A program made the position numbers and the translations under genes. Shown here in pieces: positions 34,640 through 43,032 of a stretch of DNA of 44,999 nucleotides. The notes below the pieces were generated by a model that was not told the DNA's origin, made no database searches, and was given only the letters and a program-made list of their open reading frames with translations. Each line of letters starts with the position of its first letter. Within the stretch, counting starts at the first letter, position 1. Origin of the DNA: Lachnoclostridium sp. (GTDB taxonomy: Bacteria > Bacillota_A > Clostridia > Lachnospirales > Lachnospiraceae); the NCBI GenBank assembly GCA_015057755.1, contig SVDR01000010.1:1-44999 (forward strand), read 5' to 3'.

Positions 34640-35254
34640 CTATAAAAACGCCAGATGCTTTAAGGCTGCCTTTAATACATCTTCGGCTGTCATTGATTCT
34701 GTAATTGTAACTTTCTTCACAACGCCTGACGCCTCAGATGCAGAATATCCAAGAGCAGTCAGCGCCTCGATCGCTTCTTTTCCGATCTCCCCGACACCGG
34801 ATACCTCTGAATGTCCGGAAACAGATTCCGCCACTCCATCTAAAATATCCTCTGCCTTTACCTTATCCTTCAGATCGAGAATAATCCTCTGTGCCGTCTT
34901 GCTTCCCACGCCCGGGGCCTTGGAGATTGCCTTTGCATCTCCGGAGATCACGGCCAGACGCAGTACATCCGGACTCAGCGCAGAAAGGATACCGAGAGCG
35001 CTCTTAGGTCCCACACCGTTGACACCGATCAGCTGACGGAACATCTCCATATCCTGCCTGGATAAGAATCCATACAGGCTCATCGCATCTTCGCGCACGC
35101 TAAAATATGTATAGATTTTCACAATCTCTCCAATCTTTGGCAGCTGCTCCAAAACAGAAGTCGGTACAAAGATCCGGTATCCAATCCCACCGGCCTCTAC
35201 CACAACTGAATCTTCAAATTTCTCTGCCAGAGATCCCTTTACATATGAAATCAC
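34640..35254 (-). CDS. ruvA: Holliday junction DNA-binding protein RuvA
   Basis: 204 residues. OB fold start (MISYVKGSLAEKFEDSVVVE), two helix-hairpin-helix motifs (LIGVNGVGPKSALGIL and APGVGSKTAQRIILDLK) and the C-terminal domain III (EAIEALTALGYSASEA). The start is GTG at 35254, eight bases after GGAGG; this matches the usual RuvA N-terminus better than the ATG at 35272. ruvC is not adjacent. Confidence 0.96.
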   Translation of the reverse strand: MISYVKGSLAEKFEDSVVVEAGGIGYRIFVPTSVLEQLPKIGEIVKIYTYFSVREDAMSLYGFLSRQDMEMFRQLIGVNGVGPKSALGILSALSPDVLRLAVISGDAKAISKAPGVGSKTAQRIILDLKDKVKAEDILDGVAESVSGHSEVSGVGEIGKEAIEALTALGYSASEASGVVKKVTITESMTAEDVLKAALKHLAFL

Positions 35255-35306
35255 GCATCTATCCTCCGTCATACTCTCATCCGGTCACAAAATGACCACT
35301 ATAAGA

Positions 35307-35335
35307 ATCATACCATAGCCCCTAAATCTTTGCAA
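35307..35335 (-). promoter_or_regulatory. ruvA operon promoter
   Basis: TTGCAA, 17 bases, TATGAT with a TGG extension. A GGTCA-N5-TGACC repeat (35283-35297) lies just downstream. Confidence 0.7.
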
Positions 35336-35350
35336 GTCATCGCACAAAAG

Positions 35351-35375
35351 AATCGAACAAATTTTCTGTTCGATT
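35351..35375. repeat. Inverted repeat between ruvA and the YprB-like gene
   Basis: 9-bp perfect inverted repeat AATCGAACA / TGTTCGATT with a seven-base spacer; the right arm touches the -35 box of the plus-strand promoter. An operator is possible. Confidence 0.6.
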
Positions 35376-35402
35376 GACTTCTTTCCAAAAACACCTTATA
35401 CT
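35374..35402 (+). promoter_or_regulatory. Promoter of the YprB-like gene
   Basis: TTGACT, 17 bases, TATACT. Confidence 0.75.
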
Positions 35403-35432
35403 ATCATAGAATCTAAACATTGGAGAAATCAT

Positions 35433-36521
35433 ATGATCACCATCGATAAAGAATTTTTATTTGAAGAATCCTACCCGCTTTCCAATCTGGGAAAACGGGA
35501 AGAACTTCTGTTTTTTGATATTGAGACTACGGGATTTTCCGGTGACTACAACCAGGTATATCTGATCGGCTGTGTCTATTTTACAGAGAGTTCAGCCCAT
35601 TTTATCCAGTGGTTTGCAGACAGCAAATCTGCCGAACAAGAAGTCATCGACAGCTTTTTTGCATTTGTGAAAAACTATCGGACACTGGTTCATTTTAACG
35701 GAGATACTTTCGATATCCCGTTCATCGAAAAACGCTGCCACGCACTTAACCTGCCGCATACCTTTGACTGTTTGGAAAGCATTGACATTTATAAACGGAT
35801 CAAACCATACAAAAAACACCTCGGACTGGAAAATCTGAAGCAGAAATCCATCGAAGCATTTCTCGGGATCGACCGTGAGGACAAATACAGCGGCGGTCAG
35901 CTGATCGAAGTCTATGCCGAATACCTGCAGACCAAAGATCCATATCTTTTAAAACTGCTTCTGCTCCACAACGAAGATGATCTGAAAGGTATGCCTAAAC
36001 TCCTTCCGATCCTGCATTACCCGGATTTCTTCCAGCAGGATTTTACGCTGTTAGAAATGAAGAAAGCTGTTGGAGAAACACCCAGACTTCTGTTATCCCT
36101 TTGCTGCGGCGGCTCCACCTGCCTTCCTGTATCCATCAGTGCTTCCGTTCCGTCCTACACCTTAAAAGCGGATCAGAATAAACTGACCCTTTCCATCCGA
36201 CTTTATGAGGGAACGTTGAAATACTACTATCCAAATTATAAAGATTATTATTACCTGATCTACGAAGATACCGCGATTCACAAAAGTGTAGGCGAATATG
36301 TAGACCGCGATGCCAAAGTAAAAGCAACCAAAGAGACTTGCTATACAAAAAAATCCGGCACCTTTCTGCCTCAGCCGGAAGCATTTTGGACACCGGATTT
36401 TAAAAATTCACACAAGGATAAATCCTGCTTTTTTGAATTCTGCCCGGACTGCTTTTCCGATTCTGAAACATTAAGCCGTTATGTCCGGAGACTTCTGAAA
36501 GATATTTTTACCGCCCGCTGA
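35433..36521 (+). CDS. YprB-like RNase H-fold exonuclease
   Basis: 362 residues. DEDD-type nuclease motifs: LLFFDIETTGF (Asp and Glu), VHFNGDTFDIPF, and HNEDDLKGMPKL. Residues beyond about 220 form an extra domain with a cysteine pair near the end (FCPDCF). In Bacillus the yprB gene lies with a helicase gene; here it stands alone. Likely acts on single-stranded nucleic acid. The ATG follows GGAGA. Confidence 0.87.
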   Translation: MITIDKEFLFEESYPLSNLGKREELLFFDIETTGFSGDYNQVYLIGCVYFTESSAHFIQWFADSKSAEQEVIDSFFAFVKNYRTLVHFNGDTFDIPFIEKRCHALNLPHTFDCLESIDIYKRIKPYKKHLGLENLKQKSIEAFLGIDREDKYSGGQLIEVYAEYLQTKDPYLLKLLLLHNEDDLKGMPKLLPILHYPDFFQQDFTLLEMKKAVGETPRLLLSLCCGGSTCLPVSISASVPSYTLKADQNKLTLSIRLYEGTLKYYYPNYKDYYYLIYEDTAIHKSVGEYVDRDAKVKATKETCYTKKSGTFLPQPEAFWTPDFKNSHKDKSCFFEFCPDCFSDSETLSRYVRRLLKDIFTAR

Positions 36522-36552
36522 TCAGTTTTCCCAAACTGACCGCACGGGCGGT
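36510..36552 (+). terminator. Terminator overlapping the end of the YprB-like gene
   Basis: Outer stem ACCGCCCG / CGGGCGGT with an inner stem TCAGTTT / AAACTGA, then TTCTGTTT. The stop codon is inside. Confidence 0.8.
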
Positions 36553-36564
36553 TTCTGTTTCCCT

Positions 36565-37143
36565 TTAATAAGTTCCCTGCTTTAAGAGGGTTCGAAGATA
36601 CGCAAATGTCTTCTTCTCACCTTTTTCCTTTAACATCATCAGAATCTTATCGAGCATTGCCTTTGTTTCCGGATGCATGGTTATATAGTCTTTGCTGCGC
36701 GCGAAATACGCGTAAGGCATATCATCCGTGTAGTTTTTACCCTGATAAATTTTACAGGCAGCAATTCGGTCCATGACCATCTCCACCAGATAATTGATCG
36801 GCATCTTTACACCGATCACTTTCCAGTTCTGGTCTTTCATGCCAACATCCATCCAGTACTCAAAATGATGCTTATTTCTGCCTTTATGATGCAGCCATGC
36901 GGCAGAATATCCCTTTTCTTCTTTCTCTGCTGCATTGGGACTTCTGTTGCCCTGATAATACTGTACTCCGGTCTTAAACTCTTCCCATGTATATTTGGAG
37001 AGATCGTGGAGCAGTCCCTGTTTATAAAGACCAACGCGAAAACATCCCTTCATCACCACCCACTTATGGTGAGTAATTGTTATAAAATGCTTCCACGCAT
37101 TGTTTCTCTTTTTGTCTTGAAAATTCAGTTTTTCATTCATCAT
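36565..37143 (-). CDS. DUF5662-family protein
   Basis: 192 residues. Histidine-rich with an HD-like pattern: HFITITHHKWVVMKGCFRVG, LLHDLSKYTWEEF, AAWLHHKGRNKHHFEYW. This looks like a metal-binding helical domain; enzyme activity is unproven. Two ATGs (37143, 37140) follow a distant AAGGTGG. Alone on the minus strand. Confidence 0.8.
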   Translation of the reverse strand: MMNEKLNFQDKKRNNAWKHFITITHHKWVVMKGCFRVGLYKQGLLHDLSKYTWEEFKTGVQYYQGNRSPNAAEKEEKGYSAAWLHHKGRNKHHFEYWMDVGMKDQNWKVIGVKMPINYLVEMVMDRIAACKIYQGKNYTDDMPYAYFARSKDYITMHPETKAMLDKILMMLKEKGEKKTFAYLRTLLKQGTY

Positions 37144-37201
37144 TACGAATTATTTTCCACCTTTTTTCAAATAATTTGCAAATATTCTCGCACGATTCGA
37201 T

Positions 37202-37230
37202 TTGACATTGCCTCCAAAATATGGTATCTT
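37202..37230 (+). promoter_or_regulatory. Cold-shock gene promoter
   Basis: TTGACA, 17 bases, TATCTT with a TGG extension. Confidence 0.78.
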
Positions 37231-37238
37231 TAATGCAA

Positions 37239-37258
37239 GCTATAGTAAATACTATAGC
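37239..37258 (+). promoter_or_regulatory. Palindrome at the 5' end of the cold-shock mRNA
   Basis: GCTATAGTA-AA-TACTATAGC, just after the expected transcription start. It could be an mRNA 5' hairpin or an operator; it shares the nine bases CTATAGTAA with the clpC operon promoter region. Confidence 0.6.
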
Positions 37259-37284
37259 ATGTTTTTCATTCGGAGGTATCAAAA

Positions 37285-37482
37285 ATGAAAGGTACAGTTA
37301 AGTGGTTCAACAACCAGAAGGGTTACGGTTTCATCTGCGACGCAGCTGGAAACGATGTATTCGTTCATTACTCCGGTCTTAACATGGAAGGCTTCAAAAC
37401 TCTGGACGAAGGTGCAGAAGTTGAATTCGACGTGATCGAAGGAGCAAAAGGACCGCAGGCAGTAAACGTAACCAAATTATAA
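37285..37482 (+). CDS. Cold-shock protein, CspA family
   Basis: 65 residues. RNP1 KGYGFI and RNP2 DVFVHY are intact in the five-strand OB fold starting [17 protein letters not shown]. It binds single-stranded RNA/DNA and acts as an RNA chaperone. GGAGG precedes the ATG. Single-gene unit with a palindrome in the leader. Confidence 0.96.
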   Translation: MKGTVKWFNNQKGYGFICDAAGNDVFVHYSGLNMEGFKTLDEGAEVEFDVIEGAKGPQAVNVTKL

Positions 37483-37562
37483 TCTGCCGTTCTTCATTGT
37501 ACCATTTATCTAAACAAGCAACATCAGGGTTAGTATAAATATAGTGCATCAAACGGGATTAC

Positions 37563-37609
37563 AAAAATGGGCTGTTGCGAGACGATCTGTTTCGCAACAG
37601 CCCATTTTT
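37563..37609. terminator. Strong two-way terminator between the cold-shock gene and hslO
   Basis: 18-bp perfect stem AAAAATGGGCTGTTGCGA / TCGCAACAGCCCATTTTT with A and T runs on both sides. Confidence 0.95.
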
Positions 37610-37622
37610 GTTACGGATGAAA

Positions 37623-38507
37623 TTATGGTCTGGTTGCTTTTTCAAGCATATCCTTTAATTCTTCCACTTCAAAGGTGTACACTTTATTACAGAACTGGCA
37701 TCCACACTCTACAACTTTGCCTTCTTCGATCATTTCCTGAAGTTCTTTTCTTCCTACGCTGATCAGTGCTTTTTCCACACGGTCCTTTGTGCAGTCGCAG
37801 TGGAATCTTGTCGGAAGCTTATCCAAGATCTCAAGTCCAAAATCACCGAGAAGATAATCCAGAATCTCTTCCGGTGTCTTGCCTGCATCCAGAAGTGCTG
37901 TAATGGATGTGATCTCGCCGAGACGCTTCTCAAGCTTATCGATCATCTCATCGGTCGCACCCGGAAGGAGCTGGATGATAAATCCGCCTGCCTGACGAAC
38001 TGTATTGTCCTTGTTCATCAGAACACCGAGCGCTACGGAAGACGGAATCTGCTCTGAATTCGCATAATAGTATGTCAGATCTTCTGCGATCTCACTGGTC
38101 ATGAGGATTGTCTGACCAACGTACGGCTCCTTCAAACCGATATCTTTAATTACGCTTAACACACCGAGATCCAGTGCTCCGCCAACATCTAATTTACCCT
38201 GTTCATTTGCCGGAAGCATAACATCCGGATTAAATGCGTAACCCTTTACATCGCCTGCTGCATTGGCAGTTACGATCAGACCCTCGATCGGGCCCTGGCA
38301 CTCGATACGAAGTGTCAGAAGGTCCTTTTCGCCTTTCATCATAACACCCATCATCGCACCGGCTGTCAGAAGACGTCCAAGCGCAGCAGTTGCTACCGGG
38401 CTTGCATTGTGAAAGTCTCTGGCAGTTTCAACCATATCTCTTGTCACAGCCGCAAATGCTCTTACCTGACCATCGGCTGCTGTTGCACGGATAATATAAT
38501 CTGTCAT
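37623..38507 (-). CDS. hslO: Redox-regulated chaperone Hsp33
   Basis: 294 residues. N-terminal MTDYIIRATAADGQVRAFA, the conserved LGRLLTAGAMMGVMMKGEKD, and the C-terminal zinc redox switch CDC ... CQFC. It holds unfolding proteins under oxidative stress. Of two ATGs (38516, 38507) the second is better placed after AAAGG. It follows the methyltransferase gene by 28 bases. Confidence 0.96.
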   Translation of the reverse strand: MTDYIIRATAADGQVRAFAAVTRDMVETARDFHNASPVATAALGRLLTAGAMMGVMMKGEKDLLTLRIECQGPIEGLIVTANAAGDVKGYAFNPDVMLPANEQGKLDVGGALDLGVLSVIKDIGLKEPYVGQTILMTSEIAEDLTYYYANSEQIPSSVALGVLMNKDNTVRQAGGFIIQLLPGATDEMIDKLEKRLGEITSITALLDAGKTPEEILDYLLGDFGLEILDKLPTRFHCDCTKDRVEKALISVGRKELQEMIEEGKVVECGCQFCNKVYTFEVEELKDMLEKATRP

Positions 38508-38535
38508 ATTACTCATACCTTTCTATCAAATATAT

Positions 38536-39297
38536 CTATTCTGAAAGCTTTCCGCGTTCTCTTGCGATCACGTAAATACGTTCACTCGTCGGTTTCGGTG
38601 CATCCTTTGTAAATGCATCATAAGCAGCCACAAACTCCATGCCTGCCTCTTCGATCGCTGATTTCACTTCATCCAGAGAATATGCTCTCTGGTAATGTGT
38701 CTCATGGTACTTGCGGTAAAGGTCTTCCTCTTCTCTCACAAAAATGGAAAGATCATAAATATTGATCTTTTCGTCTGCTTCATACTGGTTCTCCCAGATA
38801 AAGCTGGAATCCTCGCGGTCTTCTGCGATGGTCGTATCTCCCATAATCTCCGAATATTTGTATTCTGTGTTCATATCAAAAATAAAGATACCGTTCGGAT
38901 CAAGATAATTGTTAACCAGGCGGAATACTTCTGTCAGATCTTCCGGTTCTGTGATATAGTTCATGCAATCACAGATGGAAACAACTGCAGCGACTGTACC
39001 GTAAAGCTCAAACTCACGCATATCCTGACAAAGATACAGAATATCTTTTCCGGATTCGTATTTCTTTTCCATCGCCAGTTCCAGCATCTCTTCCGAATAA
39101 TCGATTCCGATCATATCGTAGCCTTCTTCAGACAGAAGTTCCGTAAGACTGCCTGTACCGCATCCCAGATCCAGCACAAGACCGTCCTTCACACCATATT
39201 CTTTTAAAAGTCCTGTCAGATACCCGCACCACTCCGCATAAGGAATGTTGTCCATAAAAGTATCATAAACGGCTGCAAAACCGGTATACGCTTCCAT
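38536..39297 (-). CDS. Class I SAM-dependent methyltransferase
   Basis: 253 residues. Motif I VLDLGCGTGSLTELL, then MIGIDYSEEMLELA and VSICDCMNYITEPEDL fit the Rossmann methyltransferase fold. Substrate unknown. GGAGG stands before the ATG. Probably co-transcribed with hslO. Confidence 0.88.
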   Translation of the reverse strand: MEAYTGFAAVYDTFMDNIPYAEWCGYLTGLLKEYGVKDGLVLDLGCGTGSLTELLSEEGYDMIGIDYSEEMLELAMEKKYESGKDILYLCQDMREFELYGTVAAVVSICDCMNYITEPEDLTEVFRLVNNYLDPNGIFIFDMNTEYKYSEIMGDTTIAEDREDSSFIWENQYEADEKINIYDLSIFVREEEDLYRKYHETHYQRAYSLDEVKSAIEEAGMEFVAAYDAFTKDAPKPTSERIYVIARERGKLSE

Positions 39298-39356
39298 TGC
39301 CGACCTCCAAAATCCGAGAATCCATCGTTCTTTTTCCTACTGAATAAATAAGGAAA

Positions 39357-39387
39357 AAGCCACTACCCTCATAACAGGTAATGGCTT
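39357..39387 (-). terminator. Terminator of the SEC-C gene
   Basis: 11-bp stem with one wobble (AAGCCATTACC / GGTAGTGGCTT on the minus strand) followed by TTTTTCC. The T run can also pair with AGGAAAAA downstream (minus sense). Confidence 0.82.
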
Positions 39388-39402
39388 GTCCGTCAAAAAT
39401 CA

Positions 39403-39918
39403 TTACTTATTACGGCCACAGCACTTTTTGTACTTCTTACCGCTTCCGCACGGACACGGATCGTTCGGGTAAACTTTCACTGTCTCACGGCGAACTGTAC
39501 CGGAAGCTTTCTGCTCCTTGTAAAGCTCAGCTCTTCTCTCTGCTGTAAGGATCGCATCCCACTGCGGAAGCTCATAGAGCCATGTAGCTTTTGCTTCTAC
39601 CATGTTGTAGTAAAGTTTCTCCGGGTCGATTTCGATCTTAACAACTGTGTTCTCATCCATTGTCTCGATCGGGTTTGCATAACCCTTTAAGCTCTCGTTG
39701 ATACCATCTAAGAAACCTGTCATGATCAGAACTTCTGTATCATATTTCTCAGCGAGCTCTTTTACTGTGCCCTCGATAACCTCTGTCGGGTTAGCAAGAA
39801 GCTGCTCGTAGATACCTTTCTCAATTGTGAAGTAACCTCTCCAGAGATTTTCCTGCTGTTTATTATCGAGACCATCGCCGTATGCGAGACCTCTCCAGTT
39901 TTCAAGTAAAGTTGCCAT
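39403..39918 (-). CDS. SEC-C metal-binding-motif protein
   Basis: 171 residues. The C-terminal zinc motif YPNDPCPCGSGKKYKKCCGR is the SecA-type SEC-C element; the helical N-terminal part is not recognised. Such proteins may bind ribosomes or chaperone clients through SEC-C. The frame extends to 39948, but AAGGA lies ten bases before the ATG at 39918. Own promoter and terminator. Confidence 0.88.
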   Translation of the reverse strand: MATLLENWRGLAYGDGLDNKQQENLWRGYFTIEKGIYEQLLANPTEVIEGTVKELAEKYDTEVLIMTGFLDGINESLKGYANPIETMDENTVVKIEIDPEKLYYNMVEAKATWLYELPQWDAILTAERRAELYKEQKASGTVRRETVKVYPNDPCPCGSGKKYKKCCGRNK

Positions 39919-39957
39919 TGCAAAACCATCCTTTATATTTTTGTTCATATGGAGTTC

Positions 39958-39986
39958 ATTATAACATAACTAAAAAAATCTGTAAA
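39958..39986 (-). promoter_or_regulatory. SEC-C gene promoter
   Basis: TTTACA, 17 bases, consensus TATAAT with a TGT extension. Confidence 0.82.
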
Positions 39987-39998
39987 CACAAAAAATCG

Positions 39999-40790
39999 CT
40001 ATTCCATTCGCTTTTTTGTCAGGAAACGACGCTTATACTTCAGTGATGCATAATCTGTGATCTGCTTTAAATATATCACATCGTATGCACCTCCCACAGC
40101 TCCCACAACTGGCACTCCCTGTAAGAATTTCATATACAGCAATTCTTTTGATAACATGGCAGATGTCAGCTTAATCTGTACCTCTCGTTTATACGGTTCC
40201 GGCATTTTTTCCATTTTGATATAATTGTCAATTTCCTGATTTCGTTCAATCAACTCCCGTCCGTGAGACACTGCAGTTTCAATCAGCAGTAAAATAAAAT
40301 ACTGTTCTTCCGCAGTATCATAACGGTAACCGTAATTCAAAGCAATCTCATACACGGATTTTAAAACCATTCCGATAAACACCGGAATATCCGGGATTCC
40401 GACGCCGAGGACTCCCATACCGATTCCCGCTGCTCCGGACACTAGAAGATTGATATTTCCTGACTGTTTTGCTTTCTTTGAAAACTTCCGCAGCGATTTT
40501 CCGTCTTTCCTCACTTCCGATGCAAACTGATTGATCTGGAAATTCTTTTCCAGTTCATCTTTTCTGTATGTTTTTTCGATCACTCCGGTTCCTTTATCAA
40601 AGATCAGTCCAAACGCCTTTGCAAACGCGGTATCCAGAGTATCCTGCAGTTTATCCGGAACGAGCTGGTCCAGTTTCTGATTGAGAAAAGAATCTCGTTT
40701 TTCTGCACGGGAAAGCAGAAACTTGCGCTCCTCCTTCATCAGTTTCTCCCATTCTTTCTCCAATGGTGCTTTTTTCTGAAATAGCCCCAT
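39999..40790 (-). CDS. EcsC-family protein
   Basis: 263 residues. Long basic helical N-terminus, then two glycine-rich hydrophobic stretches (LLVSGAAGIGMGVLGVGIPD, FLQGVPVVGAVGGAYDVIYL) typical of EcsC proteins, which have no settled activity. GGAGG stands before the ATG at 40790. Last gene of a three-gene run with the transglutaminase and a lipoprotein. Confidence 0.82.
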   Translation of the reverse strand: MGLFQKKAPLEKEWEKLMKEERKFLLSRAEKRDSFLNQKLDQLVPDKLQDTLDTAFAKAFGLIFDKGTGVIEKTYRKDELEKNFQINQFASEVRKDGKSLRKFSKKAKQSGNINLLVSGAAGIGMGVLGVGIPDIPVFIGMVLKSVYEIALNYGYRYDTAEEQYFILLLIETAVSHGRELIERNQEIDNYIKMEKMPEPYKREVQIKLTSAMLSKELLYMKFLQGVPVVGAVGGAYDVIYLKQITDYASLKYKRRFLTKKRME

Positions 40791-40820
40791 ATGCCACACC
40801 TCCACCTGTCGAATACCTGA

Positions 40821-41840
40821 TTATAACTGCTCGCCTTCATTGGCTTCTTCCATCACAACAGCCTGTTCCGGAATGATCTCAGAAAATTCCGCATGCAGCA
40901 CCGCCTGTGGCCAGTTCAGACTGACACGCAGATATTTCCCCTTCTCTGTCGCGGCTTCCGTCAACACTTCCAACAACTCCTTTAACGTTTCTTTTGTTAG
41001 ATAACCTCCCCGCCAGTGGAAAATAAACGGTTTGCCTTTTTTCGCCGCCTGAAGCGCCCGTTTTTTTACTTCTTCCACTTTTGTAAATGAAATCTTTTTT
41101 TCTTTATAATAGAAATGTTCTCCATCACTGCAGGCCGGAACTTTCCAGATCACCGGTTCATGATCACGGAACAACCTGGAATCATCCAAATTAAAATAAT
41201 CATAGCGATTTTCCTGACACCCTTTTCCCAGAGAATTATCAAATGTCGCATCCAAATGATAATACGTTCCATCAATTCGGACAACATTCCATGCATGACG
41301 ATATTTAATCTGCTTCTCCGGATTTGCTTCCGAAATTGCTATGATACACCAGATTCCAAGATTGTCACAAAGAATCTTTACTGTTTTTGCAATACCTTCA
41401 CAGACACCGACACCTTGTCCGAGCGGTCCGATAATTTCGTGGGAATAAGCTTTTTTCAATTTATCATAGTGAACATTTTGGCAGATAAAATCATGGATAT
41501 ACTGCTCTTTTTCCTTTTCGCTCATCTTTGCAGCCGGACGGACCAGCTTTTCCACACGAGCCTTCATCGCCTTCTGATGATCTTTCACTTTCGATTTTTC
41601 AAATAAATATTCCGGAATGATCTCCAGGTTGTTTGAATCACGATACGAGCGATACTTAAAGTTGACTGCATAGAAAATCTCCGGATGATCCAGACGCATA
41701 CGGAAAAACACCTCTCCCAGTACCTTCGCTTCCACACGCGGTACCAGGAAAGATGTTGCCATTTCTGAAAATCCTATTTTCATTGCATGGTAAACAGCCT
41801 GTTCTACCTTTGACATTTGGTTATAGTAATATGGTTCCAT
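40821..41840 (-). CDS. Transglutaminase-like cysteine protease-fold protein
   Basis: 339 residues. The catalytic triad is visible: Cys147 in GVGVCEGIAK, His182 in YRHAWNVV and Asp197 in YYHLDATFD. No signal peptide, so it is probably cytoplasmic, unlike many relatives. Residues 240-339 are an extra Lys/Glu-rich domain. The ribosome site (GAGA) is weak. It lies between the lipoprotein and EcsC genes. Confidence 0.87.
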   Translation of the reverse strand: MEPYYYNQMSKVEQAVYHAMKIGFSEMATSFLVPRVEAKVLGEVFFRMRLDHPEIFYAVNFKYRSYRDSNNLEIIPEYLFEKSKVKDHQKAMKARVEKLVRPAAKMSEKEKEQYIHDFICQNVHYDKLKKAYSHEIIGPLGQGVGVCEGIAKTVKILCDNLGIWCIIAISEANPEKQIKYRHAWNVVRIDGTYYHLDATFDNSLGKGCQENRYDYFNLDDSRLFRDHEPVIWKVPACSDGEHFYYKEKKISFTKVEEVKKRALQAAKKGKPFIFHWRGGYLTKETLKELLEVLTEAATEKGKYLRVSLNWPQAVLHAEFSEIIPEQAVVMEEANEGEQL

Positions 41841-41877
41841 GTTCTTCTCTCACTTGTTTCTGCCTCAACAGTTTGCT

Positions 41878-42864
41878 CTATTTTACCGCATTTGCCGGAA
41901 GCAGTCCACATAATTCTATTTTCTCGCCGGTTGTCGCATCAAAAACATGTTTTTCAACCGTCTCATGGGTTTCAAATACACGCTTTTCATAAACAATCTG
42001 ATTTACTTCCTCATCATAAAACAGAGAATACATATAACGAGTTCCATCCTCAACCTTTTCGATGCTTCCCTGCCAGTATGGATATGGTCCCATATACTTT
42101 TCATATTCGCCTAATTTATTGGAAACCTCTACACTGACCCCCAGATCGGTCAATAAAACGTGTTCAAAATCCGCATATTCGCCGACGACCGCATCACGTC
42201 CAATCTCCTCCAGATAACGCACGGCGTAGCTGCGTTCCATTTCTGTCAAAGTATTTCGATCCTCTTCGCGAATCGAAAGCGTCCTGTCCCAGAGATGTTC
42301 CGGAAACATCTTCTTGATAGAATCGTTATATTTACTTCCATCCATCGGCCACTCAAATGAGATTAGCGGTGTGTGACTGCTCAGACGAAGATCAAATTGC
42401 ATCACAACCGGAATGACACCGGTTCCGGATGTTTTGATAAAATAATCCACATTCTGGAATTCGTATTCTCCGTACATCATCAGAGCGTATACCGTGGAAA
42501 TTCCATCCTCTTCCAACTCTTCGAGTATGATATGCCCTTCACCCTGACATTCTCCACCCAAATAGTGGCCTGCATTCTCTTCCAGAATCGCTTGCGCAAC
42601 CACATGATCCATGTACAGCGGGACACCACAAACATCTTCCGGAATTGCTTCATTCGTTTCTACTACGATTGCTTCGTTCTCCTTCATGACGGTCATTTCC
42701 GTGTCTGTAGTTTCCACAGTCTCTGTATTTTTCGCTTCCGCCACAGTTGTTTCTGCCGGAGCACCAGTCGTCCAACAGGCTTCTGATCCATTACCGCATC
42801 CGGTACTTCCGATCGCCAGACATCCGATCACTCCCCACAGCAATATCTGATTCTTTATCTTCAT
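41878..42864 (-). CDS. Lipoprotein with Thr/Glu-rich linker, unknown
   Basis: 328 residues. Signal MKIKNQILLWGVIGCLAIGS with lipobox STGC, then a Thr/Glu/Val-rich linker (about 30-75) and a folded domain with several Tyr/Glu stretches (VYALMMYGEYEFQNVDYFIK, YMGPYPYWQGSIEKV). No family recognised. AGGAGA precedes the ATG at 42864; the frame upstream is not used. First gene of the transglutaminase/EcsC run. Confidence 0.78.
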   Translation of the reverse strand: MKIKNQILLWGVIGCLAIGSTGCGNGSEACWTTGAPAETTVAEAKNTETVETTDTEMTVMKENEAIVVETNEAIPEDVCGVPLYMDHVVAQAILEENAGHYLGGECQGEGHIILEELEEDGISTVYALMMYGEYEFQNVDYFIKTSGTGVIPVVMQFDLRLSSHTPLISFEWPMDGSKYNDSIKKMFPEHLWDRTLSIREEDRNTLTEMERSYAVRYLEEIGRDAVVGEYADFEHVLLTDLGVSVEVSNKLGEYEKYMGPYPYWQGSIEKVEDGTRYMYSLFYDEEVNQIVYEKRVFETHETVEKHVFDATTGEKIELCGLLPANAVK

Positions 42865-42904
42865 AGGCAGTTTCTCCTGTCTAATGTTATTTTTCTTCAC
42901 TTTC

Positions 42905-42913
42905 ATTGTATCA
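42905..42913 (-). promoter_or_regulatory. Extended -10 box of the lipoprotein operon
   Basis: TGATACAAT on the minus strand, about 40 bases before the start; no good -35 box. Confidence 0.55.
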
Positions 42914-42986
42914 GACTTTTTACCAAAATTCTTTAAATTTTCTTTACTTTTATATGGCGAATCTCCGGTATTTTTCCAAAAGAAAA

Positions 42987-43019
42987 CAGACACAAAACCC
43001 GTGTGGTTTCATGCCTGTT
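42987..43019 (-). terminator. Terminator of the DegV gene
   Basis: Bulged stem (ACAG/CTGT, CA/TG, AAACC/GGTTT) followed on the minus strand by TTTTCTTTT. Confidence 0.6.
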
Positions 43020-43032
43020 CCAATAACCATTT

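Noticed and set aside
35351..35375. SOS (LexA) box upstream of ruvA
   Set aside because: GAAC and GTTC halves are present but separated by nine bases instead of four, so it does not fit the Gram-positive LexA box.
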